From an uncultured Eubacteriales bacterium (GTDB lineage Bacteria > Bacillota > Clostridia > Lachnospirales > CAG-274), in contig CABVEG010000103.1 in assembly GCA_902497185.1 (NCBI GenBank), positions 1-6,346 on the forward strand: DNA of 6,346 nucleotides. Direction: 5' to 3'. A program made the translations under genes and the position numbers. Under the pieces are notes generated by a model. It searched no databases. It had not been told where the DNA came from and worked only from the letters and a program-made list of their open reading frames with translations. Numbering within the stretch: the first letter of the stretch is position 1; each line of letters starts with the position of its first letter. Positions 1 through 5,194 of this stretch are shown here, piece after piece.

Positions 1-1
1 A

Positions 2-1078
2 ATACAAAGTAAGGGAACAATGCCTATTGACTGCTTGAAAGCTAAGAAGGAAGAGGCTGAAAGGGATTCTGCTGTTGATTTTTCCTTTCATTTGCAGTTT
101 ACAGACGTTAATGAAAAATCCGTAGGGCAACTAAAGGATATAATTGATATGGGTGTTACAAGTATTAAAATATTCCTTGCTTTCAGCAAGTCAGGCTATA
201 AAGTTGATGATTATATGCTTATGGAGCTTTTGAAATTGTCAAAGGAATATGGTTTTGTGCTTTCTGCTCATTGTGAAAATGAAGAAATTATAAATGCCTG
301 TGAGGAAAGATTGCTTAAAGAGGGAAAGGCTGAGTTTAAATACTATCCGGAAAGCAGACCTATATATTCGGAGGTTTCTTCTGTGCAAAAGGCTTTAAAT
401 TTTGCAAAGGAAGCAGGAGCTAAAATTTATATTGTGCATTTGTCAAGCGGAAAGGGATTGGAAGAAGCAATAAAGGCTAAGGATAATGCTATTGTTGAAA
501 CCTGTATACAGTACCTTGCCCTTGATGATACAAAGTTTGCAGAAGATGAAAGCTATAAATATCTTATGGCACCGCCTCTCAGAAAGCAGTGGGATATTGA
601 CCGATTGTGGAAAGGAATTTTGGAGGGAGATGTAAGCGTTGTTGCCACGGATCATTGCCCTTTTGCTGTAGAACATAAAAATCAGGAAAATTATACAAAG
701 GTGCCTTTAGGTGTGCCTGGTATAGAATCACTGTTACCTGTTGTGTACAGTGAGGGTGTTGCAAAGGGAAAGATACCGGTTACAAAACTTGTATCTGTAT
801 TGTGTGAAAATCCTGCTGAAATTTTTGGACTTGAAAATAAGGGAAAAATACAGGCGGGTTATGATGCTGATTTTGTGATGCTTGATCCAAATGATAAATT
901 TACTGTGAGGAATGAAGATGTATATACAAAGAGTGGATATTCTCTTTATGATGGACAGGTGCTGTATGGAAAGGTGAAGGCAACCTATGTAAGGGGTAAG
1001 GCTGTATTTGCTAATGGTGAGTTTTTAGGAGAAAAGGGCTATGGTAAGTTTATAGCAAGAAAGCCCAAGTTTCAATAA
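2..1078 (+). CDS. Dihydropyrimidinase / D-hydantoinase family amidohydrolase, 5'-truncated by window edge
   Basis: This is a cyclic-amide hydrolase of the dihydropyrimidinase/hydantoinase branch of the amidohydrolase superfamily, which opens hydantoin or dihydropyrimidine rings in the cytoplasm. The reading frame is already open at base 2, and the residues before the ATG at base 20 (IQSKGT) align with the family, so that ATG is internal and roughly 100 N-terminal residues, including the first HxH metal motif, lie outside the window. Counting from that internal Met, visible active-site residues are the presumed carboxylated Lys50 (in TSIKIF), His84 (SAHCEN), His140 (IVHLSS) and Asp211 (ATDHCPF). 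The substrate-side segment PLGVPGIESLLP spans 229-240, and the C-terminal beta-sandwich part (GYDADFVMLDP) follows. A Phe sits where characterised hydantoinases have a substrate-binding Tyr, five residues after the Lys. The true substrate cannot be read from sequence; allantoinase is less likely given the overall pattern. Confidence 0.9.
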   Translation: MQSKGTMPIDCLKAKKEEAERDSAVDFSFHLQFTDVNEKSVGQLKDIIDMGVTSIKIFLAFSKSGYKVDDYMLMELLKLSKEYGFVLSAHCENEEIINACEERLLKEGKAEFKYYPESRPIYSEVSSVQKALNFAKEAGAKIYIVHLSSGKGLEEAIKAKDNAIVETCIQYLALDDTKFAEDESYKYLMAPPLRKQWDIDRLWKGILEGDVSVVATDHCPFAVEHKNQENYTKVPLGVPGIESLLPVVYSEGVAKGKIPVTKLVSVLCENPAEIFGLENKGKIQAGYDADFVMLDPNDKFTVRNEDVYTKSGYSLYDGQVLYGKVKATYVRGKAVFANGEFLGEKGYGKFIARKPKFQ

Positions 1079-1137
1079 CGTGTCAGACTTTTAAGCAGTG
1101 TTTAAATTTGTTTATTATATGTTACATAGGTGATGCA

Positions 1138-1357
1138 ATGGCATATAATTTGCAACAGTAATAAAAGATAAGCAAAATACTGAAATTACACTTGAAACAG
1201 AGCTTGACAATAGCTTAAAGATTAAGAGAGTAATCACCAACATTGATGGCTGTTCAGTTATTAAAGTACCCTATTAGGAAGTATCAGAGCTGACGAACAA
1301 CAAAAGCAAATTGACGAGTTAAGGGCTATTGTTGAGGATTTAGAGAGCAAGAAGTGA
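1138..1357 (+). pseudogene. Broken short gene of unknown function
   Basis: A degenerate reading frame occupies most of the gap after the hydantoinase gene. The ATG at 1138 follows an AGGTGATG-like ribosome site and begins MAYNL, but the frame hits TAA at 1159. A one-base shift into the frame at 1149 gives about 42 sensible codons (TVIKDKQNTEITLE through IDGCSVIKVPY) ending in TAG at 1275. A further shift gives STLLGSIRADEQQKQIDELR, then a charged helical tail ending in TGA at 1355-1357. The three pieces join smoothly in order, as expected from a roughly 70-residue protein disabled by at least two frameshifts. The tail looks like a short coiled coil. I do not recognise the family. A phage or mobile-element origin is possible because of the nearby tRNA gene, but nothing in the residues proves it. 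It could instead be chance open sequence. Confidence 0.4.
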
Positions 1358-1359
1358 TA

Positions 1360-1381
1360 AAATAGTCCCTAAATAGTCCCC
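1360..1381. repeat. Tandem 11-base direct repeat
   Basis: Two adjacent copies, aaatagtccct and aaatagtcccc, differ only at the last base. They lie just after the broken frame and about 80 bases from the 3' end of the tRNA-Thr gene. Short repeats of this kind are sometimes seen beside integrase genes at tRNA attachment sites; that link is an inference. Confidence 0.5.
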
Positions 1382-1424
1382 TAAAATGTATTTTTAAAAT
1401 CTTTGTGCAACATTCAGACAAAAG

Positions 1425-1463
1425 AAAAAGCCTTGTAAGTAGCTTACTTACAGGGCTTTTTTT
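1425..1463. terminator. Strong, probably bidirectional intrinsic terminator
   Basis: The arms at 1425-1441 and 1445-1461 pair almost perfectly (GTAAGTA with TACTTAC, one G-U wobble, then CC/GG and an A/T extension) around a three-base loop, gct. Seven T residues (1457-1463) close the plus-strand side. On the minus strand the stem is followed by TTTTTCTTTT. It sits directly beyond the 3' end of the tRNA-Thr gene, so its main role is probably to end that transcript. It may also stop plus-strand transcription coming from the hydantoinase side. Confidence 0.85.
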
Positions 1464-1464
1464 A

Positions 1465-1537
1465 AGCTGATAACGGGAGTCGGACCCGTGACCTCAGCAC
1501 TACCAATGCTGCGCTCTACCTCCTGAGCTATATCAGC
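1465..1537 (-). tRNA. tRNA-Thr (anticodon GGU)
   Basis: The minus strand folds as a complete 73-nt cloverleaf. The acceptor stem GCTGATA pairs with TATCAGC. The D arm is GCTC-AGGAGGTA-GAGC, the anticodon arm CAGCA-TTGGTAG-TGCTG, the variable loop AGGTC, and the T arm ACGGG-TCCGACT-CCCGT. The anticodon at loop positions 34-36 is GGT, which reads ACC and ACU threonine codons. The discriminator base is U, and the CCA end is not encoded, so it must be added after transcription. A consensus promoter lies just upstream and a strong terminator just downstream, so it can be expressed as a single-gene unit, although leakage from the thi operon is possible. Confidence 0.97.
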
Positions 1538-1553
1538 GAGTGAATACAAGAAT

Positions 1554-1582
1554 ACTATACTAGAAAAAAGGAGATTTGTCAA
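1554..1582 (-). promoter_or_regulatory. Sigma-A promoter of the tRNA-Thr gene
   Basis: On the minus strand a perfect -35 TTGACA (1577-1582) is separated by 17 bases from the -10 TATAGT (1554-1559, one mismatch to TATAAT). The predicted start of transcription, near 1547, is about ten bases before the mature tRNA 5' end, as expected for a stable-RNA promoter. Confidence 0.85.
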
Positions 1583-1623
1583 CCATAAGTTTTAATACAG
1601 ATAAAAAAATATAAATTTTATCA

Positions 1624-2160
1624 TTACTTCATAGCTTCACTCATCATACATATACCAAAAGCTCCATTATCAATGCAGCTTTGCGCATTTTTTTCATTAA
1701 TTCCGCCCAGAGCATAAACGGGAATATTTACACTGTTACAAACTTCGCTAAGCCATTTAAGCCCTTTTGGTTCAAGTCCCTCCTTGCACCTTGTTTCAAA
1801 TATATGGCTTGCCGTGATATAGGAGGCACCAAGTGCTTCAGCCTCTAAAGCCTCATTAATGCTGTGTATTGATACCCCTACAATATTAAAATTACTTAAT
1901 CTTTTAATTTCTTTTTTAAATATATTAAAGGGCAGATGTATTTTCTTGTAATTCAAAATTTCACAGCTGTCAGCATAATAGTGCAGTATTATTTTAGAGC
2001 TTATTTCAATTGCTTTTTTGGCAAGGGTAGTATATTCGTCTACTGTCAAATCTTTTTCTCTTAAAATAATATAACTATAATCTGAACTATCGAGTTTTTT
2101 TATCTGATTAAGTAAATCAGAGCATAATTTTCTGTTTGTTATTGCTATTTTATTATACAT
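1624..2160 (-). CDS. tenI: TenI-type thiazole tautomerase (ThiE/TenI superfamily)
   Basis: The predicted product is a cytoplasmic TIM-barrel enzyme that aromatises the thiazole tautomer released by ThiG. I prefer the ATG at 2160 (178 aa) to the GTG at 2172. The product then begins MYNKIAITN, matching the start of Bacillus TenI, and a GTGAG ribosome-like site sits seven bases upstream; the GTG has none. The start overlaps the end of thiH by eight bases, implying translational coupling. The segment SHIFETRCKEG (residues 118-128) closely matches the TenI signature and keeps the His (119 here) that acts in Bacillus TenI. The phosphate-side motif LGGIN lies at 151-155. The Mg-binding Asp pattern of true ThiE is missing: the equivalent strand reads KIHLPF rather than HLGQ-D. 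It is the last gene of the operon, and no strong terminator follows before the tRNA, only a weak A/T hairpin. A divergent ThiE remains the alternative. Confidence 0.85.
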   Translation of the reverse strand: MYNKIAITNRKLCSDLLNQIKKLDSSDYSYIILREKDLTVDEYTTLAKKAIEISSKIILHYYADSCEILNYKKIHLPFNIFKKEIKRLSNFNIVGVSIHSINEALEAEALGASYITASHIFETRCKEGLEPKGLKWLSEVCNSVNIPVYALGGINEKNAQSCIDNGAFGICMMSEAMK

Positions 2161-3325
2161 ATATGTACTCACTCATTACAGGCTGTAAGCCCTGTTTCTT
2201 AATTGCATCATAAACTTCCTTAACGTTTCTTCCATCACTTATTTCAAACTGCTCATCACCCTTTTTTTCGTTATCTCCATGACCGCCAATGCCTACATCA
2301 ACACCTGCTGAAATCTTTGTTGCAGCAATTTTAATTGAATTATCTCTGAAACGGGCACATTCTCTTGTTGATATTGTCATACTTGCAAAGGGCAGGAATA
2401 TTCTGTAAGCACACATTACCTGTAAAAGCTGTGGCTCGTGTACGTCCTTTGAATTAATTTTGTCATTATTAATAATCGGTCTTAATCTTGGACATGAAAA
2501 GGCAATATCTGCATGAGGATATTTTTGCTGTATAAGGTAGGCATGGGTTCCTACTGCAAAGGCATCCTTTCTAAAGTCAGAAAGCCCTAAAAGTGCGGCA
2601 AAGCCCACGCCTCTCATACCGCCTCTTATTGCTCTTTCCTGTGCGTTTAACCTGTACGGGAAAATTCTTTTGTGGCCTGCAAGGTGTAGAGTTTCGTATT
2701 TGTCAGAGTTGTAAGTTTCCTGGAATACTGTTACATAGTCGGCTCCGCATTGGTGTAAATATTGGTATTCATCAGTATTCATAGGATAAACTTCAAGTCC
2801 TGTTACCTTAAAATATTTTTTTGCTATTTTACAAGCCTCTCCTATGTATTCCACACTTGACATTTTTTTGCTTTCGCCTGTAAGTATAAGTACTTCCTCA
2901 AGCCCTGTTTCTGAAATGGCCTTCATTTCTCTTTCTATTTCCTCTGTATTGAGCTTTGCTCTGTGAATTTTGTTGTGACAGTTAAAGCCGCAGTAAATAC
3001 AGTAGTTTTCACAATAGTTTGCAATATAAAGAGGTGTAAACATCTGTATGCTGTTTCCAAAGTGCTTTCTTGTTTCAAGCTGTGCCCTTTGGGCAATTTC
3101 CTCAAGCATAGGAAGTGCGGCAGGGGAAAGGAGAGCCCCAAAGTCATCAAGGCTTAATACATCCTTTTCCAACGCTGCTTTTACGTCTTCTGCTGTGTAT
3201 TTATCGGCATTGTAGCTTTCCATTGCCGCAATTACCTTATCCTGTATTTCAGAGCCTATATCCTCCATATCGGGAAGATATTTCATATGGTCAATTCTTA
3301 ATTCCGGGTTTGTTAATTCATTCAT
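2153..3325 (-). CDS. thiH: 2-iminoacetate synthase (tyrosine lyase) ThiH
   Basis: ThiH is a radical-SAM enzyme that cleaves L-tyrosine to p-cresol and dehydroglycine (2-iminoacetate), the glycine-equivalent used by ThiG. It is oxygen-sensitive and typical of anaerobes. The start is the ATG at 3325 (390 aa), with AGGAG at 3334-3338 eight bases upstream; the longer frame opens with TTG inside that ribosome site. The CX3CX2C iron-sulfur motif is Cys105, Cys109 and Cys112 (NYCENYCIYCGFNC). The barrel continues with LILTGES (146-152), VFQETYN (200-206) and RGVGFAALLGL (238-248). The C-terminal thiamine-associated domain ends with STREC (319-323), GVDVGIGGH (341-349) and KGDEQFEISDGR (355-366). Length is close to that of Escherichia coli ThiH. 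It lies 18 bases after thiG and overlaps tenI. All expected catalytic features are intact, so it should be active. Confidence 0.97.
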   Translation of the reverse strand: MNELTNPELRIDHMKYLPDMEDIGSEIQDKVIAAMESYNADKYTAEDVKAALEKDVLSLDDFGALLSPAALPMLEEIAQRAQLETRKHFGNSIQMFTPLYIANYCENYCIYCGFNCHNKIHRAKLNTEEIEREMKAISETGLEEVLILTGESKKMSSVEYIGEACKIAKKYFKVTGLEVYPMNTDEYQYLHQCGADYVTVFQETYNSDKYETLHLAGHKRIFPYRLNAQERAIRGGMRGVGFAALLGLSDFRKDAFAVGTHAYLIQQKYPHADIAFSCPRLRPIINNDKINSKDVHEPQLLQVMCAYRIFLPFASMTISTRECARFRDNSIKIAATKISAGVDVGIGGHGDNEKKGDEQFEISDGRNVKEVYDAIKKQGLQPVMSEYIYV

Positions 3326-3343
3326 TTTTATATCTCCTAACAA

Positions 3344-4108
3344 TTAATCTCTTAAAAATCCTGTAAGAGGTGATGAGGCACTTGCCTTATCTCTTACTCT
3401 GCCCATACCTGATATATAAGCTGTTCTGCCGGCTTCAATAGCTTTTTTAAATGCTTCAGCCATAGCAGGAATGTTTCCTGCTGTTGCAATAGCCGTATTA
3501 GCCATAACAGCAGCAGCGCCCATTTCCATAGCCTCACAGGCATGAGAAGGTCTGCCTATACCTGCATCTACAATAACAGGCAAATCAATTTCTTCGATTA
3601 ATATTTTAATAAATTCCTTAGTAACAATGCCCTTGTTAGTGCCTATAGGAGCACCTAAGGGCATAATAGTTGCAGCGCCTGCACTTTTTAAATCCCTTGC
3701 AACATTAAGATCCGGATACATATAAGGCATTACAATAAAGCCTTCGTTAGCAAGAATTTCAGTTGCTTTGACTGTTTCATAGTTATCAGGAAGAAGATAT
3801 TTAGAATCCCTCATTATTTCAATTTTAACAAAGTCACCGCAGCCCAATTCTCTTGAAAGTCTTGCTATTCTTACAGCCTCATCGGCATTTCTTGCGCCTG
3901 ACGTGTTTGGAAGAAGTGTAACTCCCTTTGGTATATAATCCAAAATATTGTCTACATCTGAATTTGCTCTTCTTAAAGCAAGAGTAATAATTTCAGCTCC
4001 CGCATTTTCTACTGCCGCCTTAATAAGGTCAAGGGAGTATTTGCCTGAGCCCAATATAAATCTTGAATTAAATTCGTGACCGCCTATAATTAATTTATCC
4101 TTTTCCAT
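3344..4108 (-). CDS. thiG: Thiazole synthase ThiG
   Basis: ThiG builds the thiazole phosphate ring from 1-deoxy-D-xylulose 5-phosphate, dehydroglycine and the ThiS thiocarboxylate. I chose the ATG at 4108 (254 aa) because AAAGGAG at 4117-4123 is eight bases upstream and the protein then begins MEKDKLIIGG like its relatives. A second ATG at 4114 is only two bases from that site. Visible hallmarks are FILGSGKY (17-24), LPNTSGARNADEAV (66-79), the Schiff-base Lys95 in GDFVKIEIM, PLGAPIGTNKGI (150-161), VDAGIGRPSHACEAMEMGA (180-198) and NTAIATAGN (204-212), the last two forming the phosphate-binding region. Length equals that usual for the family. The gene follows thiF with two bases between stop and start, so its ribosome site lies inside the thiF coding end, suggesting coupled translation. 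Confidence 0.97.
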   Translation of the reverse strand: MEKDKLIIGGHEFNSRFILGSGKYSLDLIKAAVENAGAEIITLALRRANSDVDNILDYIPKGVTLLPNTSGARNADEAVRIARLSRELGCGDFVKIEIMRDSKYLLPDNYETVKATEILANEGFIVMPYMYPDLNVARDLKSAGAATIMPLGAPIGTNKGIVTKEFIKILIEEIDLPVIVDAGIGRPSHACEAMEMGAAAVMANTAIATAGNIPAMAEAFKKAIEAGRTAYISGMGRVRDKASASSPLTGFLRD

Positions 4109-4110
4109 TT

Positions 4111-4740
4111 TCATATCTCCTTTATTCCAAGTAAAAATCTTAAAGCCATATTTGCCTGATGCATTGCGCATATACCTACTCTGGGCGCCATAAGTCCAAG
4201 CCCCTGTTCAATGCCTGATACACCATCGCCGCATATATAAAGCCTGTTATTTATTTTTTTTGTTAGTATTGTGTTTGATGAGCCGTAGCCTGCCATACCT
4301 GTAGCTGAAATAACAGTTGTATTTTCTGTTTCGGTAAGTAAGGTGTTTATAAGCATAGCCTTGTTTTCTGCTTTGTCAAAACATTCACATACCAGCTCAT
4401 ATCCCTTAAATATTTTTGAGGCATTTTCTTCTGTTACTTTTATATTTTGGGAATCAATTTCCACAACGGGACTGATGTTTTTTATTATTTCGGTAAGGGC
4501 ATCGGTTTTTGCTCTGCCTATATCCTTAATATAGTACTGCTGTCTGTTAAGGTTTGTTACATCTACATTGTCAAAGTCAATAAGGAGGAGCTTTCCTACA
4601 CCTGCCCTTGCAAGGGAAACCGCAACATTTGAGCCTAAACCGCCAAGTCCAGCAATGGCAATTTTACTGTTTTTTAGTTTTTGGTATATTTTTATGCCGT
4701 GTCTTTCAATTAAGGCATTGTTAAATTCTTCTGCCGTCAT
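4111..4740 (-). CDS. thiF: ThiS adenylyltransferase ThiF, short clostridial form
   Basis: ThiF is an E1-like enzyme that adenylates the C-terminal glycine of ThiS so that sulfur can be loaded. The ATG at 4740 (209 aa) has GGAGG five bases upstream and follows the thiS stop by one base. An upstream TTG would add six residues and lacks merit. The nucleotide-binding fold shows GLGGLGS (31-37), the acidic LIDFDNVD (53-60), the arginine-finger region NLNRQQY (63-69), GRAKTDA (75-81) with its conserved Lys78, and Asp122 in CFDKAENK. The C-terminal part contains LYICGDG and GLMAPRVGICAMHQAN. Canonical ThiF/MoeB proteins carry two CXXC zinc motifs; here there are only isolated cysteines (Cys120, Cys170, Cys191). 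This matches the short ThiF subfamily found in thi operons of Clostridia. Position between thiS and thiG settles the function over MoeB or HesA. Confidence 0.93.
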   Translation of the reverse strand: MTAEEFNNALIERHGIKIYQKLKNSKIAIAGLGGLGSNVAVSLARAGVGKLLLIDFDNVDVTNLNRQQYYIKDIGRAKTDALTEIIKNISPVVEIDSQNIKVTEENASKIFKGYELVCECFDKAENKAMLINTLLTETENTTVISATGMAGYGSSNTILTKKINNRLYICGDGVSGIEQGLGLMAPRVGICAMHQANMALRFLLGIKEI

Positions 4741-4741
4741 A

Positions 4742-4939
4742 TCAGCCTCCACCCACAAACGTTACAATTTCCAATGTGTCATTTTCACTTATAACATAGG
4801 TCTCATATTTGCTTTTTGGCAAAATATTTCCGTTAAGCTCAATGGCTACAAGTTCGGGTCTGTAGTTATGGGACAAAAGATATTCCTTAACTGTCATACC
4901 CTTTGCGTTAATTTCTTCTTTGCCGTTAATTACTGCCAT
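4742..4939 (-). CDS. thiS: Sulfur carrier protein ThiS
   Basis: ThiS is a 65-residue ubiquitin-fold protein whose C-terminal glycine is adenylated by ThiF and converted to a thiocarboxylate, the sulfur donor for ThiG. The start at 4939 is supported by an AGAGG ribosome site seven bases upstream. A longer frame reaching 5011 would run through the terminator stem and is rejected. Family marks are the opening strand and Gly (VINGKE, 3-8), TVKEYL (16-21), VAIELNG (31-37), the DTLEIV strand (54-59) and the tail FVGGG (61-65), with the carrier diglycine at the very C-terminus. It is the first gene of the operon, and its start lies 22 bases after the T tract of the leader terminator, so its expression depends on readthrough. 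Confidence 0.95.
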   Translation of the reverse strand: MAVINGKEEINAKGMTVKEYLLSHNYRPELVAIELNGNILPKSKYETYVISENDTLEIVTFVGGG

Positions 4940-5066
4940 AAATTCACCTCTTTTATTAAATAAAAAAAGGGCACACAAAGGAAACTGTACATTTGGCTGT
5001 ACATCCTGCACCTTGCAGTTTTTTACTGCGGTGGTGCACCCCTTTGTGTGACCTTAGTCATCATCT
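4940..5066 (-). promoter_or_regulatory. Structured 5' leader of the thi operon, probable transcription attenuator without a TPP aptamer
   Basis: The predicted transcript starts near 5066 and runs about 127 nt before the thiS ATG. On paper it forms a three-way junction. P1 pairs 5041-5053 with 4969-4981 (ten contiguous pairs, one mismatch, two G-C). P2 pairs 5033-5037 with 5008-5012, then a 3x2 internal loop, then 5025-5029 with 5015-5019 around five A. P3 pairs 4998-5003 with 4986-4991 (TGTACA both arms, loop GCCAAA). An alternative CTGCA-AGG-TGCAG hairpin (5006-5018) competes with P2. P1 is followed by seven T, so the closing stem doubles as a terminator. The CUGAGA and ACCUGAUCUGG motifs of TPP riboswitches are absent. 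The ligand, if any, is unknown. I dimly recall a published candidate RNA motif named after thiS but cannot confirm a match. Confidence 0.6.
4962..5053 (-). terminator. Branched intrinsic terminator between the thi promoter and thiS
   Basis: CACACAAAGG (5041-5050) pairs perfectly with CCTTTGTGTG (4972-4981), extended by two G-C pairs past one mismatch and followed directly by TTTTTTT (4968-4962) on the minus strand. No T tract follows on the plus strand, so it acts on thi transcription only. Roughly 59 bases are enclosed by the stem, and these form two further hairpins. Confidence 0.8.
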
Positions 5067-5072
5067 GTGGCT

Positions 5073-5101
5073 ATTTTAACAAATTATAGTATTATTGTCA
5101 A
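5073..5101 (-). promoter_or_regulatory. Sigma-A promoter of the thi operon
   Basis: On the minus strand the -35 is a perfect TTGACA (5096-5101). After exactly 17 bases comes the -10 TAAAAT (5073-5078, one mismatch). Transcription should begin near 5066. It faces away from the plus-strand promoter at 5123-5151, with about 20 bases between them and no overlap of core elements. Confidence 0.8.
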
Positions 5102-5122
5102 GGAATTGTAAGATAAAAATGC

Positions 5123-5151
5123 TTGTTTTAATAATGAAATTATTGTATACT
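5123..5151 (+). promoter_or_regulatory. Probable promoter of the DUF218 gene
   Basis: A -10 TATACT (5146-5151, one mismatch) lies 17 bases after a weak -35 TTGTTT (5123-5128). The predicted start near 5158 leaves a short leader of about 37 bases before the ATG at 5195. Confidence 0.55.
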
Positions 5152-5194
5152 TATAAATTGACGAAGTGTTGCGTTTTATATTTCGGAGGGGTTT

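Noticed and set aside
20..22. ATG at 20 as the start of the hydantoinase gene
   Set aside because: The frame stays open to the left edge, the upstream residues fit the family, and a start here would remove the first metal-binding motif; there is also no ribosome site.
443..764. Minus-strand open frames inside the hydantoinase gene
   Set aside because: They are antisense shadows of a clear family match, with no start signals or recognisable residues.
1360..1381. CRISPR-like repeat
   Set aside because: Only two directly adjacent 11-base units with no spacers; far too short for a CRISPR array.
3326..3343. TTG start of ThiH at 3343
   Set aside because: These codons contain the AGGAG ribosome site of the ATG at 3325.
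2593..3366. Several plus-strand open frames of 60-83 codons opposite thiH
   Set aside because: They lack ribosome sites, have Cys/Leu/His-rich compositions unlike real proteins here, and mirror a well-conserved gene on the other strand.
4109..4171. Longer ThiG start at 4171, or ATG at 4114
   Set aside because: The 4171 start lies within the thiF coding end and the extra residues are unlike ThiG; the 4114 ATG is only two bases from AAAGGAG, whereas 4108 is at ideal spacing.
4741..4758. TTG start of ThiF at 4758
   Set aside because: It lies inside the end of thiS and encodes the GGAGG site used by the ATG at 4740.
4343..4963. Plus-strand open frames opposite thiF and thiS
   Set aside because: They are antisense to conserved genes with full motifs, and there is no plausible promoter or ribosome site.
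4940..5011. Longer ThiS start at 5011
   Set aside because: The extra 24 residues would be translated from the terminator stem, do not resemble ThiS, and the ATG at 4939 has a proper ribosome site and the family's usual N-terminus.
4940..5066. TPP (THI-box) riboswitch
   Set aside because: Expected from the gene content, but neither the CUGAGA block nor the ACCUGAUCUGG-type block can be found in the leader.
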